Positions 7,642-17,395 of a stretch of 64,000 nt of DNA are shown piece after piece. The translations under genes and the position numbers were made by a program. This stretch comes from Serratia fonticola. GTDB lineage: Bacteria; Pseudomonadota; Gammaproteobacteria; Enterobacterales; Enterobacteriaceae. Each line of letters begins with the position of its first letter. Within the stretch, counting starts at the first letter, position 1. The stretch is from positions 4,216,001 to 4,280,000 of the forward strand of contig NZ_CP011254.1 of the NCBI RefSeq assembly GCF_001006005.1. The letters run 5' to 3'. The notes below the pieces were generated by a model that was not told the origin of the DNA, searched no databases, and worked only from the letters and a program-made list of their open reading frames with translations.

Positions 7642-8970
7642 ATGCTGATATTAACCAATGCAACCGGCGTGCAGCTCGACCCCGCCAGCGTACAGCCCGG
7701 TATCGATATCGTCATTGAAGGGACGTTGATCAAAGAGGTGGGCCAAGGGTTGGCGGCCAAATATCCCCAGGCCGAAGTGCGAAATATGCACGGCAAATGG
7801 GTGATGCCAGGGATTGTGTGTGCCCACAACCATTTCTACTCCGGGTTATCGCGCGGGATTATGGCCAACATCGCGCCAAGCCCGGACTTTATCTCCACCC
7901 TGAAGAACCTGTGGTGGCGGCTGGATCGGGCGCTGGATGAGGAATCGCTGTATTACAGCGGCCTGATCTGCTCGCTGGAGGCCATCAAGAGCGGCTGTAC
8001 GGCGGTGATCGATCACCACGCCTCACCCAACTTTATAGCCGGTTCGCTGAAGACCCTGCGCGCAGGCTTTATCGAGACCGGTCTACGCGGTATGACCTGT
8101 TTTGAAACCACCGATCGCAACGGCGGGGAGCGCGAACTGCGTGCTGGCGTGGAGGAGAATATTGCCTTTGCCCAGTTGATCGACGTCGCCAAAAAAGCCG
8201 GTAAGGAGCCTTACCTGGTGGAGGCGCATATTGGCGCTCACGCACCGTTCACGGTATCTGATGCCGGGTTGGAGATGCTGCAAGCGGCGGTTAAAACTAC
8301 TGGCCGTGGTCTGCATATCCACGCCGCCGAGGACAGCTACGACGTATCCCACAGCCACGACAAGTATGGCAAGGATCTGATCGCGCGTCTGGCGCAATAC
8401 GACCTGATCGGGTCAAAAACGTTGGTCGCCCACGGTCTGTATCTGTCTGCGGCGGACATCGAGCTGATCAACCAGCAGGATGCCTTCCTGGTGCACAACG
8501 CTCGTTCCAATATGAACAACCACGTGGGCTATAACCATCAGTTGGCGCAGTACCGCAACCTGGCGCTCGGCACCGATGGCATCGGCTCAGACATGTTTGA
8601 AGAGCTGAAGTTTGCCTTCTTCAAACACCGCGATGCTGGCGGGCCGCTGTGGCCGGATAGCTTTGCTCGCTTCCTGGCTAACGGTAATCAACTGCTGGCG
8701 CGCAACTTTGGAGCCAACTTCGGGTGCCTGGCCGCCGGTTACAAAGCGGATCTGACCATCTGTGACTACCCGTCACCCACGCCGCTGGCGGCGCAAAATA
8801 TTGGCGGACACCTGGCCTTCGGCATGGGGGCTGGCAGCGTCAACAGCGTGATGGTGGAGGGCCGCATGGTCTATCAGGATCGCCAGTTCCCGTTCGATGT
8901 GGAACCGATCTACGCAGAGGCTCGCAAGGTAGCGGCCAAGCTGTGGCAGCGTATGGATGCCTTGAATTAA
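7642..8970 (+). CDS. ssnA: SsnA, amidohydrolase of the purine cluster
   Basis: 442 residues, exactly the E. coli SsnA length when started at ATG 7642, 2 nt after the ygfK stop. A longer in-frame reading from 7576 lies inside ygfK and is rejected. Metal-dependent deaminase/amidohydrolase motifs are present: VCAHNHFYSGLSRG near 58-71, EAHIGAHAPFTV near 195, HIHAAED near 225, and GTDGIGSDMFEE near 312. The family hydrolyses ring or aminopurine-type bonds; the SsnA substrate is not firmly known. Its tight coupling to ygfK and xdhD suggests that it processes a purine oxidation product or precursor. Confidence 0.92.
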   Translation: MLILTNATGVQLDPASVQPGIDIVIEGTLIKEVGQGLAAKYPQAEVRNMHGKWVMPGIVCAHNHFYSGLSRGIMANIAPSPDFISTLKNLWWRLDRALDEESLYYSGLICSLEAIKSGCTAVIDHHASPNFIAGSLKTLRAGFIETGLRGMTCFETTDRNGGERELRAGVEENIAFAQLIDVAKKAGKEPYLVEAHIGAHAPFTVSDAGLEMLQAAVKTTGRGLHIHAAEDSYDVSHSHDKYGKDLIARLAQYDLIGSKTLVAHGLYLSAADIELINQQDAFLVHNARSNMNNHVGYNHQLAQYRNLALGTDGIGSDMFEELKFAFFKHRDAGGPLWPDSFARFLANGNQLLARNFGANFGCLAAGYKADLTICDYPSPTPLAAQNIGGHLAFGMGAGSVNSVMVEGRMVYQDRQFPFDVEPIYAEARKVAAKLWQRMDALN

Positions 8971-9024
8971 ACCGGTCGCCGCTCTGCGAACACCGAGGGC
9001 GGCTGACATTGATGAGGGTGCAAC

Positions 9025-9798
9025 ATGATTGAGCAATTATATCGACCAGGATCGGTACAGCAGGCGCTAGAGCTAAAACGCCAGTTCCAGCAGGATGCCG
9101 TCTATTTCGCCGGCGGCAGCAAACTAAACGCCACACCCACTAAAACACGGCAAAAGATTGCCATCGCGCTGTCGCAGCTAGGCCTGGATCAGGTGAGCTG
9201 GCAGCAGGGGGCATTGCATATCGGTGCCACCATTACCTTACAGCGTTTAATGGATACCCAGCTTATCCCGCAGGCCCTGCGTGAGGCGCTGGGTTTTGTC
9301 TATTCCCGCCATATTCGCAATCAGGCCACGCTGGGTGGTGAAGTTGTTTCGGCGGCGAAAGACTCGGTGCTGCTGCCGGTGCTGCTGGCATTGAGTGCCC
9401 AAGTGGTGGTGGGCAGCGGTAAGACGATGGCGCTGGAAGACTATCCGCTGTGCGGCGGCAGTGAACTACTGCTGGCGGTGGTGCTGCCGGATCCTTACCG
9501 TACCTGCGCTACCCGTAAAATTGCCCGTTCAGCGGCGGGATTGCCGGTGGTGACTGCGGCGGTATCCCGCGATGCGCAGGCGAAAATTCGTATCGCCCTG
9601 AGCGGCGTGATGGCACCTGGCCGCCTGCGTGATGCAGAGAACAGTGGACTGAGCGGCTTGGCGTTGGAGCAGGTGGTGGCGCAGATGGTGTCTCCGCCAG
9701 ATGACATCTGTGGCAGCAGCGTTTACAAGCGCTATATCACCGGTGTGGTGGTGGCAGACCTGCTGGCGGATTGCCTGGCATCAGGGGAGAAAGCATGA
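9025..9798 (+). CDS. ygfM: YgfM, FAD-binding subunit of molybdenum hydroxylase
   Basis: 257 residues (E. coli YgfM about 259). The FAD-domain pattern of xanthine dehydrogenase medium subunits is visible: AVYFAGGSKLNATPTK near 25-40 and HIRNQATLGGEVVSAAKDSVLLPVLLAL near 93-120. SD GAGGGTG precedes ATG 9025. The stop overlaps the xdhD start in an ATGA arrangement, implying translational coupling and a YgfM-XdhD complex in which electrons leave molybdenum via FAD. A 54 bp spacer after ssnA contains no feature I can support. Confidence 0.9.
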   Translation: MIEQLYRPGSVQQALELKRQFQQDAVYFAGGSKLNATPTKTRQKIAIALSQLGLDQVSWQQGALHIGATITLQRLMDTQLIPQALREALGFVYSRHIRNQATLGGEVVSAAKDSVLLPVLLALSAQVVVGSGKTMALEDYPLCGGSELLLAVVLPDPYRTCATRKIARSAAGLPVVTAAVSRDAQAKIRIALSGVMAPGRLRDAENSGLSGLALEQVVAQMVSPPDDICGSSVYKRYITGVVVADLLADCLASGEKA

Positions 9799-12677
9799 TG
9801 AATATTCGCTTTACGCTTAACGACATCCCGCAGGAGATGCAGTGCCAGCCCGGTGAAAACGTCCAGCAACTGCTGTTTACGTTGGGAATGCATTCGGTCC
9901 GCAATAGTGATGACGGCTTCGGGTTTGCCGGTTCGGATGCGATCCTGTTTAACGGCGTGGTGGTCAACGCCTCGTTGCTGATCGCCGCCCAGTTGGATAA
10001 TGGCGTGGTGACCACGGCCGAAGCGCTGGGGAGCTGGAATCAGCTCAGCCTGGTGCAACAGGCGATGGTGGACGTGGGGATCGTCCAGTCCGGCTACAAC
10101 GACGCGGCGGCGGCGCTGATCCTGACGGATCTGTTGGCCCGCATCGAGGAACCAACGCGTGCGCAGATCGACGATGCGTTGTCGGGCTTGTTCAGCCGTG
10201 ACGCCGGTTATCAGCAGTTCTATCAGGTCGTAGCGCTGGCGGTGGCTCGCCGTAACGATCCAGAATTTCAGTCGCTTGCCGCCCCTGAATTCCGCAGCGA
10301 TCTGAACGTGGTTGGTAAGCTGTGCCCTAAAGTGGACGCGGCGAAAATGGTACAGGCCAAGCCTTGCTATGTGGAAGACCGCGTGGCCCGTAATGCCTGT
10401 ATCATCAAGATGCTGCGTAGCCCGCATCCCCATGCCTTGATCACGCATCTGGACGTCAGCAAAGCCGAGGCGTTGCCTGGGGTGGTGCATGTGATCACCC
10501 ATCGCAACTGCCCGGATATCTATTACACCCCAGGTGGGCAGAGCGCGCCAGAACCTTCACCGCTCGATCGCCGGATGTTTGGTCAAAAACTGCGTCACGT
10601 AGGTGACCGGGTGGCGGCGGTAGTAGCCGAGAGCGAAGAGATTGCGTTGGCTGCGCTGGCATTGATCGATGTCGAATACCAGGTGCTTAAACCTGTGATG
10701 TCGATTGATGAGGCGATGGCGGAAGGAGCACCGCTGGTACACGACGAGCCAATAGTCTACGTCCACGGCGCACCTGACGACCTGGCCGAGCAGAACCAGG
10801 GCAGTGCGCAGCGTGGCACCGAGCATGTGACGATCAACTTCCCGATTGGCGCCAAACCCCACAGTAATATTGCCGCCGCGGTACATGGACGCATTGGCAA
10901 CGTAGAACAGGGCTTTGCCGAGGCGGACGTGGTGCTGGAGCGCACCTACGAATCCAAACAGGTGCAACAGTGCCCAGCGGAAACGCACGTCTGCTACACC
11001 TACATGGATGGCGATCGGCTGGTGATCCACGCGTCAACCCAAGTGCCTTGGCACCTGCGCCGTCAGGTTGCCAGGATCGTCGGGCTCAAGCAGCATAAGG
11101 TCCACGTGATCAAAGAGCGGGTCGGCGGCGGCTTTGGCTCCAAGCAGGATATCCTGTTGGAAGAGGTGTGTGCCTGGGCTACCTGCGTGACCGGCCGTGC
11201 GGTCTATTTCCACTATACCCGCGAAGAAGAGTTTATCAGCAACACCTCGCGCCACGTGGCCAAGGTGTGGGTGAAGATTGGGGCGAAAAAGGACGGCCGC
11301 CTGACGGCGATCGACATGAACTTCCTGGCCAATACCGGTCCTTATGGCAACCATGCGCTGACGGTGCCCAGCAACGGCCCGGCGCTGTCGCTGCCGCTTT
11401 ATCCCTGCGATAACGTCAATTTCCAGGTGACCACCTATTACAGCAATATCTGCCCGAACGGCGCTTATCAGGGGTACGGTGCGCCAAAAGGCAACTTCGC
11501 CCTGACCATGATCCTGGCGGAGATGGCGGAACAACTGCAGATGGATCCGCTGGATATCATCGAGCGCAACCGGGTAGTTGAAGGGCAAGAGTTGAAAATC
11601 CTCGGGGCGATTGGCGAAGGCAAAATGCCGACCTCGGTGCCAAGTGCCGCCAGCTGTGCGCTGGAGCCGATTTTGCGTAAAGGGCGTGAGCTGATCCAGT
11701 GGAGCTCACCGAAAGTCAGCCAGGGAGACTGGCAGATTGGCCGTGGCGTGGCCATTATCATGCAAAAATCCGGTATTCCGGATATCGATCAGGCCAACTG
11801 CATGATCAAGCTGGAGTCGGACGGTACCTTTATCGTTCATTCCGGCGGGGCGGATATCGGCACTGGGCTGGATACGGTTGTGGGCAAACTCGCGGCAGAA
11901 GTGCTGTGCTGCCCGTTCTCCGAGGTACATGTGATCTCCGGTGATACCGATCATGCCCTGTTTGATAAAGGGGCCTACGCCTCTTCCGGCACCTGCTTCT
12001 CCGGCAATGCGGCGAAGAATGCGGCGGAAAATCTCAGGAAGAAAATCCTGTTCCACGGCGCGCAGATGCTGGGTGAGCCAGAAAGCGACGTCACGCTGGA
12101 GGTTCCAGGTGTGGTGCGCGGTAAACAGGGCGAAGTGACGTTCGCGCAGATTGCCCATAAGGCAGAGACGGGCACCGGCTTTGGCACCCTGGTGGCCACC
12201 GCCAGCTATATCTCCTCTGACTTTGCCTTTCCGTTTGGCGCCAACTTTGCCGAAGTGGCGGTCAACGTGCGCAGCGGTGAGATCCGGTTGGATAAGTTCT
12301 ATGCCTTGCTCGATTGCGGCACCCCGGTTAACCCGGAGTTGGCGCTGGGGCAGATCTATGGGGCTTCAATGCGTGCTATCGGCCACAGCATGACGGAAGA
12401 GATTATCTATGACAGCCAAGGCTCGCCGATCACTCGTGATTTGCAAAGCTATGGCGCGCCGAAGATTGGTGATATCCCGCTGGACTTCCAGGCGTTCCTG
12501 GTGCCGAGCGACGATCGGGTAGGGCCATATGGGGCCAAGTCGATCTCCGAGATTGGCGTCAACGGGGCGGCTCCGGCCATCGCCATGGCGATCCACGATG
12601 CCTGTGGCGTTTGGCTGCGCGAATGGCATTTCACCCCAGAGAAAATCTTGAGGGGGTTAAATAAGTTGTCAGCGTAG
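9795..12677 (+). CDS. xdhD: XdhD, molybdenum hydroxylase large subunit (hypoxanthine oxidase-type)
   Basis: 960 residues, very close to E. coli XdhD (956). Start ATG 9795 overlaps the ygfM stop; ATG 9798 is an equally possible start. Residues 1-160 form a [2Fe-2S]-ferredoxin-like plus helical domain, but every cluster cysteine is replaced (NSDDGFGFAGSD where CxxGxCGxC is expected, QSGYNDAAAAL for [15 protein letters not shown] for CRCTGY). The rest is the molybdopterin domain: ERVGGGFGSKQDI near 440, NGAYQGYGAPKGNF near 553, HSGGADIGTGLDTV near 680, and GAKSISEIGVNGAAPAIAMAIHDA near 915. It probably hydroxylates hypoxanthine, xanthine or a related purine, passing electrons to YgfM and YgfK. 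The loss of the FeS cluster is shared with E. coli XdhD as I recall it. Confidence 0.93.
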   Translation: MMNIRFTLNDIPQEMQCQPGENVQQLLFTLGMHSVRNSDDGFGFAGSDAILFNGVVVNASLLIAAQLDNGVVTTAEALGSWNQLSLVQQAMVDVGIVQSGYNDAAAALILTDLLARIEEPTRAQIDDALSGLFSRDAGYQQFYQVVALAVARRNDPEFQSLAAPEFRSDLNVVGKLCPKVDAAKMVQAKPCYVEDRVARNACIIKMLRSPHPHALITHLDVSKAEALPGVVHVITHRNCPDIYYTPGGQSAPEPSPLDRRMFGQKLRHVGDRVAAVVAESEEIALAALALIDVEYQVLKPVMSIDEAMAEGAPLVHDEPIVYVHGAPDDLAEQNQGSAQRGTEHVTINFPIGAKPHSNIAAAVHGRIGNVEQGFAEADVVLERTYESKQVQQCPAETHVCYTYMDGDRLVIHASTQVPWHLRRQVARIVGLKQHKVHVIKERVGGGFGSKQDILLEEVCAWATCVTGRAVYFHYTREEEFISNTSRHVAKVWVKIGAKKDGRLTAIDMNFLANTGPYGNHALTVPSNGPALSLPLYPCDNVNFQVTTYYSNICPNGAYQGYGAPKGNFALTMILAEMAEQLQMDPLDIIERNRVVEGQELKILGAIGEGKMPTSVPSAASCALEPILRKGRELIQWSSPKVSQGDWQIGRGVAIIMQKSGIPDIDQANCMIKLESDGTFIVHSGGADIGTGLDTVVGKLAAEVLCCPFSEVHVISGDTDHALFDKGAYASSGTCFSGNAAKNAAENLRKKILFHGAQMLGEPESDVTLEVPGVVRGKQGEVTFAQIAHKAETGTGFGTLVATASYISSDFAFPFGANFAEVAVNVRSGEIRLDKFYALLDCGTPVNPELALGQIYGASMRAIGHSMTEEIIYDSQGSPITRDLQSYGAPKIGDIPLDFQAFLVPSDDRVGPYGAKSISEIGVNGAAPAIAMAIHDACGVWLREWHFTPEKILRGLNKLSA

Positions 12678-12698
12678 ATTCTCTAATAATTCGTACCG

Positions 12699-12726
12699 GG
12701 ATAATGGCTGATGACGGTCATTATCC
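12699..12726 (+). terminator. Hairpin downstream of xdhD
   Basis: GGATAATG at 12699-12706 pairs with CATTATCC at 12719-12726, 22 bp after the xdhD stop. No T-run follows, so it may be a Rho-linked 3' end or an mRNA-stabilising hairpin. The remaining sequence up to xanQ (12727-12927) must hold the xanQ promoter, but no clear box was recognised. Confidence 0.4.
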
Positions 12727-12927
12727 TGCTATACCTGCCGAGTTAAACCGGCGGCGGGTATAAACGATTCAATATATTAGCCAAAGGCTAATCTGTTATT
12801 GCCGCCATACAAAAATGATGAGCTAAAGATAAAGGCTCAGGCTAGCCCGTGGATTTAACATGGCGAAAGTGCAGGGCGTGGAGCTTATTGAATCAGATGA
12901 TCAAATTTACTGGAATGGAGTAAAGAG

Positions 12928-14343
12928 ATGTCTGATATGCCTACTTCAAATAACGACCTTATTTATCGGGTGGAAGATAAACCACCTTTTGACCAATGCA
13001 TCGTGGGGGCGATTACCCATTTACTGGCTATTTTTGTGCCGATGGTGGCCCCGGCATTAATTGTCGGCACCGCACTGGGGTTGCCGCCGGACGTCACGGC
13101 CTATCTGGTTTCGATGGCAATGATTGCCTCAGGAATTGGCACTTGGCTGCAGGTGAATCGCTATGGCCGCGTAGGCTCCGGCTTATTGTCCATTCAATCG
13201 GTCAACTTTTCCTTTGTGACGGTGATGGTCGCCTTGGGCAGCACCATGAAAGCCGATGGCATGCATGTGGAAGCGATCATGTCCACTCTGCTGGGCATCT
13301 CTTTTGTTGGGGCATTCCTGGTGGTGGGATCCTCGTTTATTCTGCCCTATCTGAAACGGGTGATCACACCCACCGTGAGCGGCATTGTGGTGCTGATGAT
13401 TGGCCTGAGCCTGATCAAGGTGGGCATTATAGATTTTGGCGGCGGTTATTCAGCGAAAAGCAGCGGCACCTTTGGCAACTACGAAAATATCGGTATCGGC
13501 CTGTTGGTGCTGTTGGTGGTGATCGGGTTTAACTGTTGCCAGAACGCATTATTGCGCATGGGGGGCATCGCCATCGGCTTGATTGTCGGTTATGTCGTGG
13601 CCTTGTGCCTGGGCATGGTGGATTTCTCGGGGATGCAAAACCTGCCGATAATGACCGTTCCCGTTCCCTTTAAATACGGTTTCTCTTTCGATCTGCATGC
13701 CTTCCTGGTGGCTGGCGTCATCTATCTGCTCAGCGTGTTGGAGGCGGTCGGCAGTATCACCGCTACCGCAATAGTGTCCGAGCAGCCCATCAAAGGGGAT
13801 GAATATACCGCACGCCTGAGCGGTGGAGTGCTGGCCGATGGGCTGGTATCGGTGATTGCCGCCATGCTGGGCTCGTTGCCACTGACGACATTTTCCCAGA
13901 ATAACGGCGTGATCCAGATGACCGGTGTCGCCTCGCGTCATATCGGCAAATATATCGCCGTGATCCTGGTGGTGCTGGGGCTGTTCCCCGTCATTGGCCG
14001 CTTCTTTACCACTATCCCGGCGCCAGTGCTGGGAGGCGCGATGACGCTGATGTTCTCCATGATCGCCATCGCCGGGATACGCATCATTCTCTCCGACGGC
14101 TTAAACCGTCGTGAAACCATCATCGTCGCCACCTCGCTGGGGCTGGGCCTTGGCGTCTCTTACGATCCGGAAGTGTTTCGTATTTTGCCCGAGTCGATTT
14201 ATGTGCTGGTGGAAAACCCAATCTGCGCCGGTGGGCTCACGGCCATTTTCCTCAATTTGCTGATACCGCAGAACAAGAGTGAGAAACCTGGCGTCCAGGA
14301 GGACGAGTTCGAAGGGGTTCCAGCGGAAAAAAACACCGATTGA
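12928..14343 (+). CDS. xanQ: Xanthine permease XanQ (NAT/NCS2 family)
   Basis: 471 residues, similar to E. coli XanQ (YgfO, 466), a proton-driven xanthine symporter of the inner membrane. The NAT signature SQNNGVIQMTGVASR occurs near residue 323 and the TM3 motif QSVNFSFVTVMVALG near 90. About 12-14 hydrophobic segments are visible, with a charged, hydrophilic C-terminal tail (NKSEKPGVQEDEFEGVPAEKNTD). ATG 12928 follows GGAGTAAAGAG. It supplies xanthine to the xanthine oxidation steps encoded around it. It is separated from xdhD by a hairpin, so it probably has its own promoter. Specificity for xanthine rather than urate rests on resemblance to XanQ. Confidence 0.9.
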   Translation: MSDMPTSNNDLIYRVEDKPPFDQCIVGAITHLLAIFVPMVAPALIVGTALGLPPDVTAYLVSMAMIASGIGTWLQVNRYGRVGSGLLSIQSVNFSFVTVMVALGSTMKADGMHVEAIMSTLLGISFVGAFLVVGSSFILPYLKRVITPTVSGIVVLMIGLSLIKVGIIDFGGGYSAKSSGTFGNYENIGIGLLVLLVVIGFNCCQNALLRMGGIAIGLIVGYVVALCLGMVDFSGMQNLPIMTVPVPFKYGFSFDLHAFLVAGVIYLLSVLEAVGSITATAIVSEQPIKGDEYTARLSGGVLADGLVSVIAAMLGSLPLTTFSQNNGVIQMTGVASRHIGKYIAVILVVLGLFPVIGRFFTTIPAPVLGGAMTLMFSMIAIAGIRIILSDGLNRRETIIVATSLGLGLGVSYDPEVFRILPESIYVLVENPICAGGLTAIFLNLLIPQNKSEKPGVQEDEFEGVPAEKNTD

Positions 14344-14366
14344 GATTTGCTGATAAAGGTTACGCA

Positions 14367-14387
14367 GGGGCGCTGCATGCTGCGCCC
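14367..14387. repeat. Palindromic GCGCTGCATGCTGCGC repeat
   Basis: A copy of the short near-palindrome GGGCGCTGCATGCTGCGCCC (here with one extra leading G) in the 84 bp gap between xanQ and guaD. Other copies are at 17261-17281 and 51938-51958, and degenerate copies at 1631-1650 and 51871-51888. It behaves like a REP element: intergenic, hairpin-forming and multi-copy. Confidence 0.7.
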
Positions 14388-14427
14388 GCCTGGCAACATC
14401 CGTTTTATGGTGATAAGGAATTTGAGT

Positions 14428-15744
14428 ATGGAGCGTGAACAATCAATCAAGGCCGTGCGGGGCAGTTTTCTCGATATCACCCGCACCGTACAGCATCCGG
14501 AAGAAATCGAGGGTCATCTGCGCTTTATTAAAGACGGGCTACTGATCATTCGTGATGGCCGGGTGGAGTGGTTTGGCAACTGGGAAGAGGGACACCACCA
14601 GATCCCCGACGGCATCCGGGTGCGTGATTACAGCGGTAAAATGATCGTGCCAGGGTTTGTCGACACCCATATTCATTATCCACAATGTGAAATGGTGGGA
14701 GCCTATGGCGAACAGCTGCTGGACTGGCTGAACAAGCACACCTTCCCGGCGGAGAAGCGCTATAACGATCTGGAATACGCCCGCGAGATGTCGGCGTTTT
14801 TCATCAAGCAGTTGCTGCGTAATGGCACCACCACCGCGCTGGTGTTCGGCACCGTACACCCCGAATCGGTAGAGGCGCTGTTTGAGTCGGCGCGTCATAT
14901 CAATATGCGGATGATCGCCGGTAAGGTGATGATGGATCGCAACGCGCCCGATTACCTGCTGGATACCGCAGAAAGCAGCTATAGCCAAACCAAGGCGCTG
15001 ATTGAGCGCTGGCATAACAATGGCCGCCTGTTGTATGCCATCACCCCGCGTTTTGCGCCGACTTCCTCGCCGGAACAGCTGGAGATGGTGCAACGCCTGC
15101 GCCAGGAATATCCGGATGTTTACCTGCATACCCACCTGTCGGAAAACAAGGATGAAGTGGCTTGGGTGAAAGCCCTGTATCCAGAGCACAAAAATTATCT
15201 CGATGTTTACCATCACTACGGCATGACCGGCAGAAAAAGCGTATTTGCCCACTGTGTACATCTGGAGGACGCCGAATGGGATTGCCTGCACCAGACCCAA
15301 TCTTCCATCGCCTTTTGCCCGACCTCCAACCTGTATCTCGGCAGCGGCCTGTTTAATTTGCCCAACGCCTGGCGGAAAAAGGTGCGGGTGGGGATGGGCA
15401 CCGACATCGGCGCGGGTACCACCTTTAACATGCTGCAAACGCTGAATGAGGCTTACAAAATCATGCAGCTGCAGGGTTACCGGCTCTCGGCATATGAGGC
15501 GTTCTATCTGGCGACGTTGGGAGGAGCCGATGCTCTGGGGCTGGCGGACACCATTGGTAACTTCAACCTGGGGAAAGAGGCGGACTTTGTGGTGCTGGAG
15601 CCGACGGCCACGCCGCTGCAACAGCTGCGCTACGACAATTCAAAAACCTTGATGGATAAGCTGTTTGTCATGATGACGCTAGGGGATGACCGGTCGATCT
15701 ATCGCACCTATGTCGATGGCCGGCTGGTGTATGAACGTACTTAA
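14428..15744 (+). CDS. guaD: Guanine deaminase
   Basis: 438 residues from ATG 14428, which has AAGGAA about 7 nt upstream and aligns with the E. coli GuaD N-terminus (KAVRGSFLDITRT). In-frame ATGs further upstream lie in or before the REP repeat and are rejected. The enzyme converts guanine to xanthine and ammonia with one metal ion. Motifs: VDTHIHYPQ near 80-88 (metal His pair), NGTTTALVFGTVH near 130, HTHLSENKDEVAW near 236, FAHCVHLEDAEW near 275, and MGTDIGAGTTFNML near 325. Placed between xanthine and guanine/hypoxanthine permease genes, it turns imported guanine into substrate for the xanthine-oxidising enzymes. Confidence 0.95.
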   Translation: MEREQSIKAVRGSFLDITRTVQHPEEIEGHLRFIKDGLLIIRDGRVEWFGNWEEGHHQIPDGIRVRDYSGKMIVPGFVDTHIHYPQCEMVGAYGEQLLDWLNKHTFPAEKRYNDLEYAREMSAFFIKQLLRNGTTTALVFGTVHPESVEALFESARHINMRMIAGKVMMDRNAPDYLLDTAESSYSQTKALIERWHNNGRLLYAITPRFAPTSSPEQLEMVQRLRQEYPDVYLHTHLSENKDEVAWVKALYPEHKNYLDVYHHYGMTGRKSVFAHCVHLEDAEWDCLHQTQSSIAFCPTSNLYLGSGLFNLPNAWRKKVRVGMGTDIGAGTTFNMLQTLNEAYKIMQLQGYRLSAYEAFYLATLGGADALGLADTIGNFNLGKEADFVVLEPTATPLQQLRYDNSKTLMDKLFVMMTLGDDRSIYRTYVDGRLVYERT

Positions 15745-15845
15745 CCAACCGCACTGCAATTTGCCAGGATTGGCGTTACCCCAAGCGAGTGCCGTAGCGG
15801 CAAGCCAGCGGGGTAGGTGAGTGTAAACCTTCAGAGGGCATTGAT

Positions 15846-17210
15846 ATGTCTAATAATTTATCGCAGGCGACGTCAGCAAAAGCGGCCAGCTCGCTAGACA
15901 GCTATTTTAAGATTAGCGAGCGGGGCAGCAGCGTACGGCAGGAAGTGTTGGCAGGGTTGACCACCTTTTTGGCAATGGTCTATTCGGTGATCGTGGTGCC
16001 TGGCATGTTGGGCAAGGCGGGTTTCCCTCCTGCGGCGGTGTTTGTCGCTACTTGTCTGGTTGCCGGTGTGGGGTCACTGGTGATGGGCCTGTGGGCTAAT
16101 TTACCAATGGCTATTGGCTGCGCCATCTCCTTGACGGCGTTTACCGCTTTCAGCCTGGTGCTTGGCCAGCACATCAGCATACCCGTCGCCCTGGGGGCTA
16201 TTTTCCTGATGGGGCTGATATTCACTGCCATTTCGGTAACTGGAGTGCGTTCATGGATCCTGCGAAACCTGCCGATGGGCATAGCGCATGGCACCGGGAT
16301 TGGTATCGGTCTGTTCCTGCTGCTGATCGCTGCCAACGGCGTCGGCATGGTGATCAAGAACCCGCTGGACGGCTTGCCAGTGGCGCTGGGGTCGTTTGTG
16401 TCTTTCCCGGTGATGATGTCTTTGCTCGGTCTGGCGATGATCCTTGGGCTGGAGAAATTGCGCGTACCAGGCGGGATCTTATTGGTGATCATCGGTATTT
16501 CCCTGGTCGGCCTGATCTTTGACCCGAACGTAAGATATCAGGGGCTGTTTGCGCTGCCGAGCTTGTCTGGGCCGGACGGTAGCTCGCTGATTTTTAGCCT
16601 GGATATCAAAGGGGCGTTGAACCCGGCGGTACTGCCCAGCGTATTGGCGTTGGTCATGACGGCGGTATTTGATGCTACCGGCACCATCCGGGCGGTAGCC
16701 GGGCAGGCTAACCTGCTGGACAAGGATGGGCAGATTATCAACGGTGGCCGGGCATTAACCGCCGACTCCATGAGCAGCATGTTCTCTGCGCTGGTTGGGG
16801 CCTCACCGGCTGCGGTGTATATCGAGTCTGCTGCGGGAACGGCTGCTGGCGGTAAAACCGGCATGACGGCGGCGGTTGTGGGCGTACTGTTCTTGCTGAT
16901 CCTGTTCTTGTCACCGCTGTCTTATCTGGTCCCCGGCTATGCGACGGCACCGGCGCTGATGTATGTGGGCCTGCTGATGCTGAGCAACGTGGCCAAGCTG
17001 GACTTTGACGACTTTGTCGATGCCATGTCCGGCCTGGTGTGCGCGGTATTTATCGTGCTGACCTGTAACATTGTCACCGGCATCATGCTGGGCTTCAGCA
17101 CGTTGGTGATTGGCCGCGTGTTTTCTAACGAGTGGCGTAAGCTGAATATTGGTACGGTGATAATCGCAGTGGCGCTGGTGGCATTCTATGCTGGTGGCTG
17201 GGCGATTTGA
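15846..17210 (+). CDS. ghxQ: Guanine/hypoxanthine permease GhxQ (AzgA family)
   Basis: 454 residues, like E. coli YgfQ/GhxQ (455), an inner-membrane purine:H+ symporter. The AzgA-type N-terminus is recognisable: [40 protein letters not shown]. Further on come [41 protein letters not shown] near 280, and the conserved [19 protein letters not shown] near 325. About 12-13 transmembrane segments are apparent. It completes the set guanine import, guanine deamination, xanthine oxidation. A 100 bp gap to guaD holds no clear promoter, so it may be cotranscribed. Confidence 0.92.
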   Translation: MSNNLSQATSAKAASSLDSYFKISERGSSVRQEVLAGLTTFLAMVYSVIVVPGMLGKAGFPPAAVFVATCLVAGVGSLVMGLWANLPMAIGCAISLTAFTAFSLVLGQHISIPVALGAIFLMGLIFTAISVTGVRSWILRNLPMGIAHGTGIGIGLFLLLIAANGVGMVIKNPLDGLPVALGSFVSFPVMMSLLGLAMILGLEKLRVPGGILLVIIGISLVGLIFDPNVRYQGLFALPSLSGPDGSSLIFSLDIKGALNPAVLPSVLALVMTAVFDATGTIRAVAGQANLLDKDGQIINGGRALTADSMSSMFSALVGASPAAVYIESAAGTAAGGKTGMTAAVVGVLFLLILFLSPLSYLVPGYATAPALMYVGLLMLSNVAKLDFDDFVDAMSGLVCAVFIVLTCNIVTGIMLGFSTLVIGRVFSNEWRKLNIGTVIIAVALVAFYAGGWAI

Positions 17211-17260
17211 TGGAGTAACCGAGCAGATTGCTGACCAACTCGCACTCGATGCTAAAGGTA

Positions 17261-17281
17261 GGGGCGCTGCATGCTGCGCCC
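17261..17281. repeat. Palindromic GCGCTGCATGCTGCGC repeat
   Basis: Second full copy of the family, preceded by GGTAG as in the 51938 copy (TTGTAG). It lies in the 3' region of ghxQ, 50 bp after its stop, before the rpn gene. Confidence 0.7.
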
Positions 17282-17395
17282 ACTATCAGCGTTCAACCTC
17301 GTTTTGCGAGTTGACTCCAGAGGTTGCACGCAGGTAATTTTAACCACGTTCAGCTTGTAGTAGGTTTTGCTCATGTTTTGTCCAGGATGACCGAC

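Noticed and set aside
12873..12890. TGGCGAAAGTGCAGG upstream of xanQ as a third sigma-54 promoter
   Set aside because: GG to GC spacing is too short by three bases.
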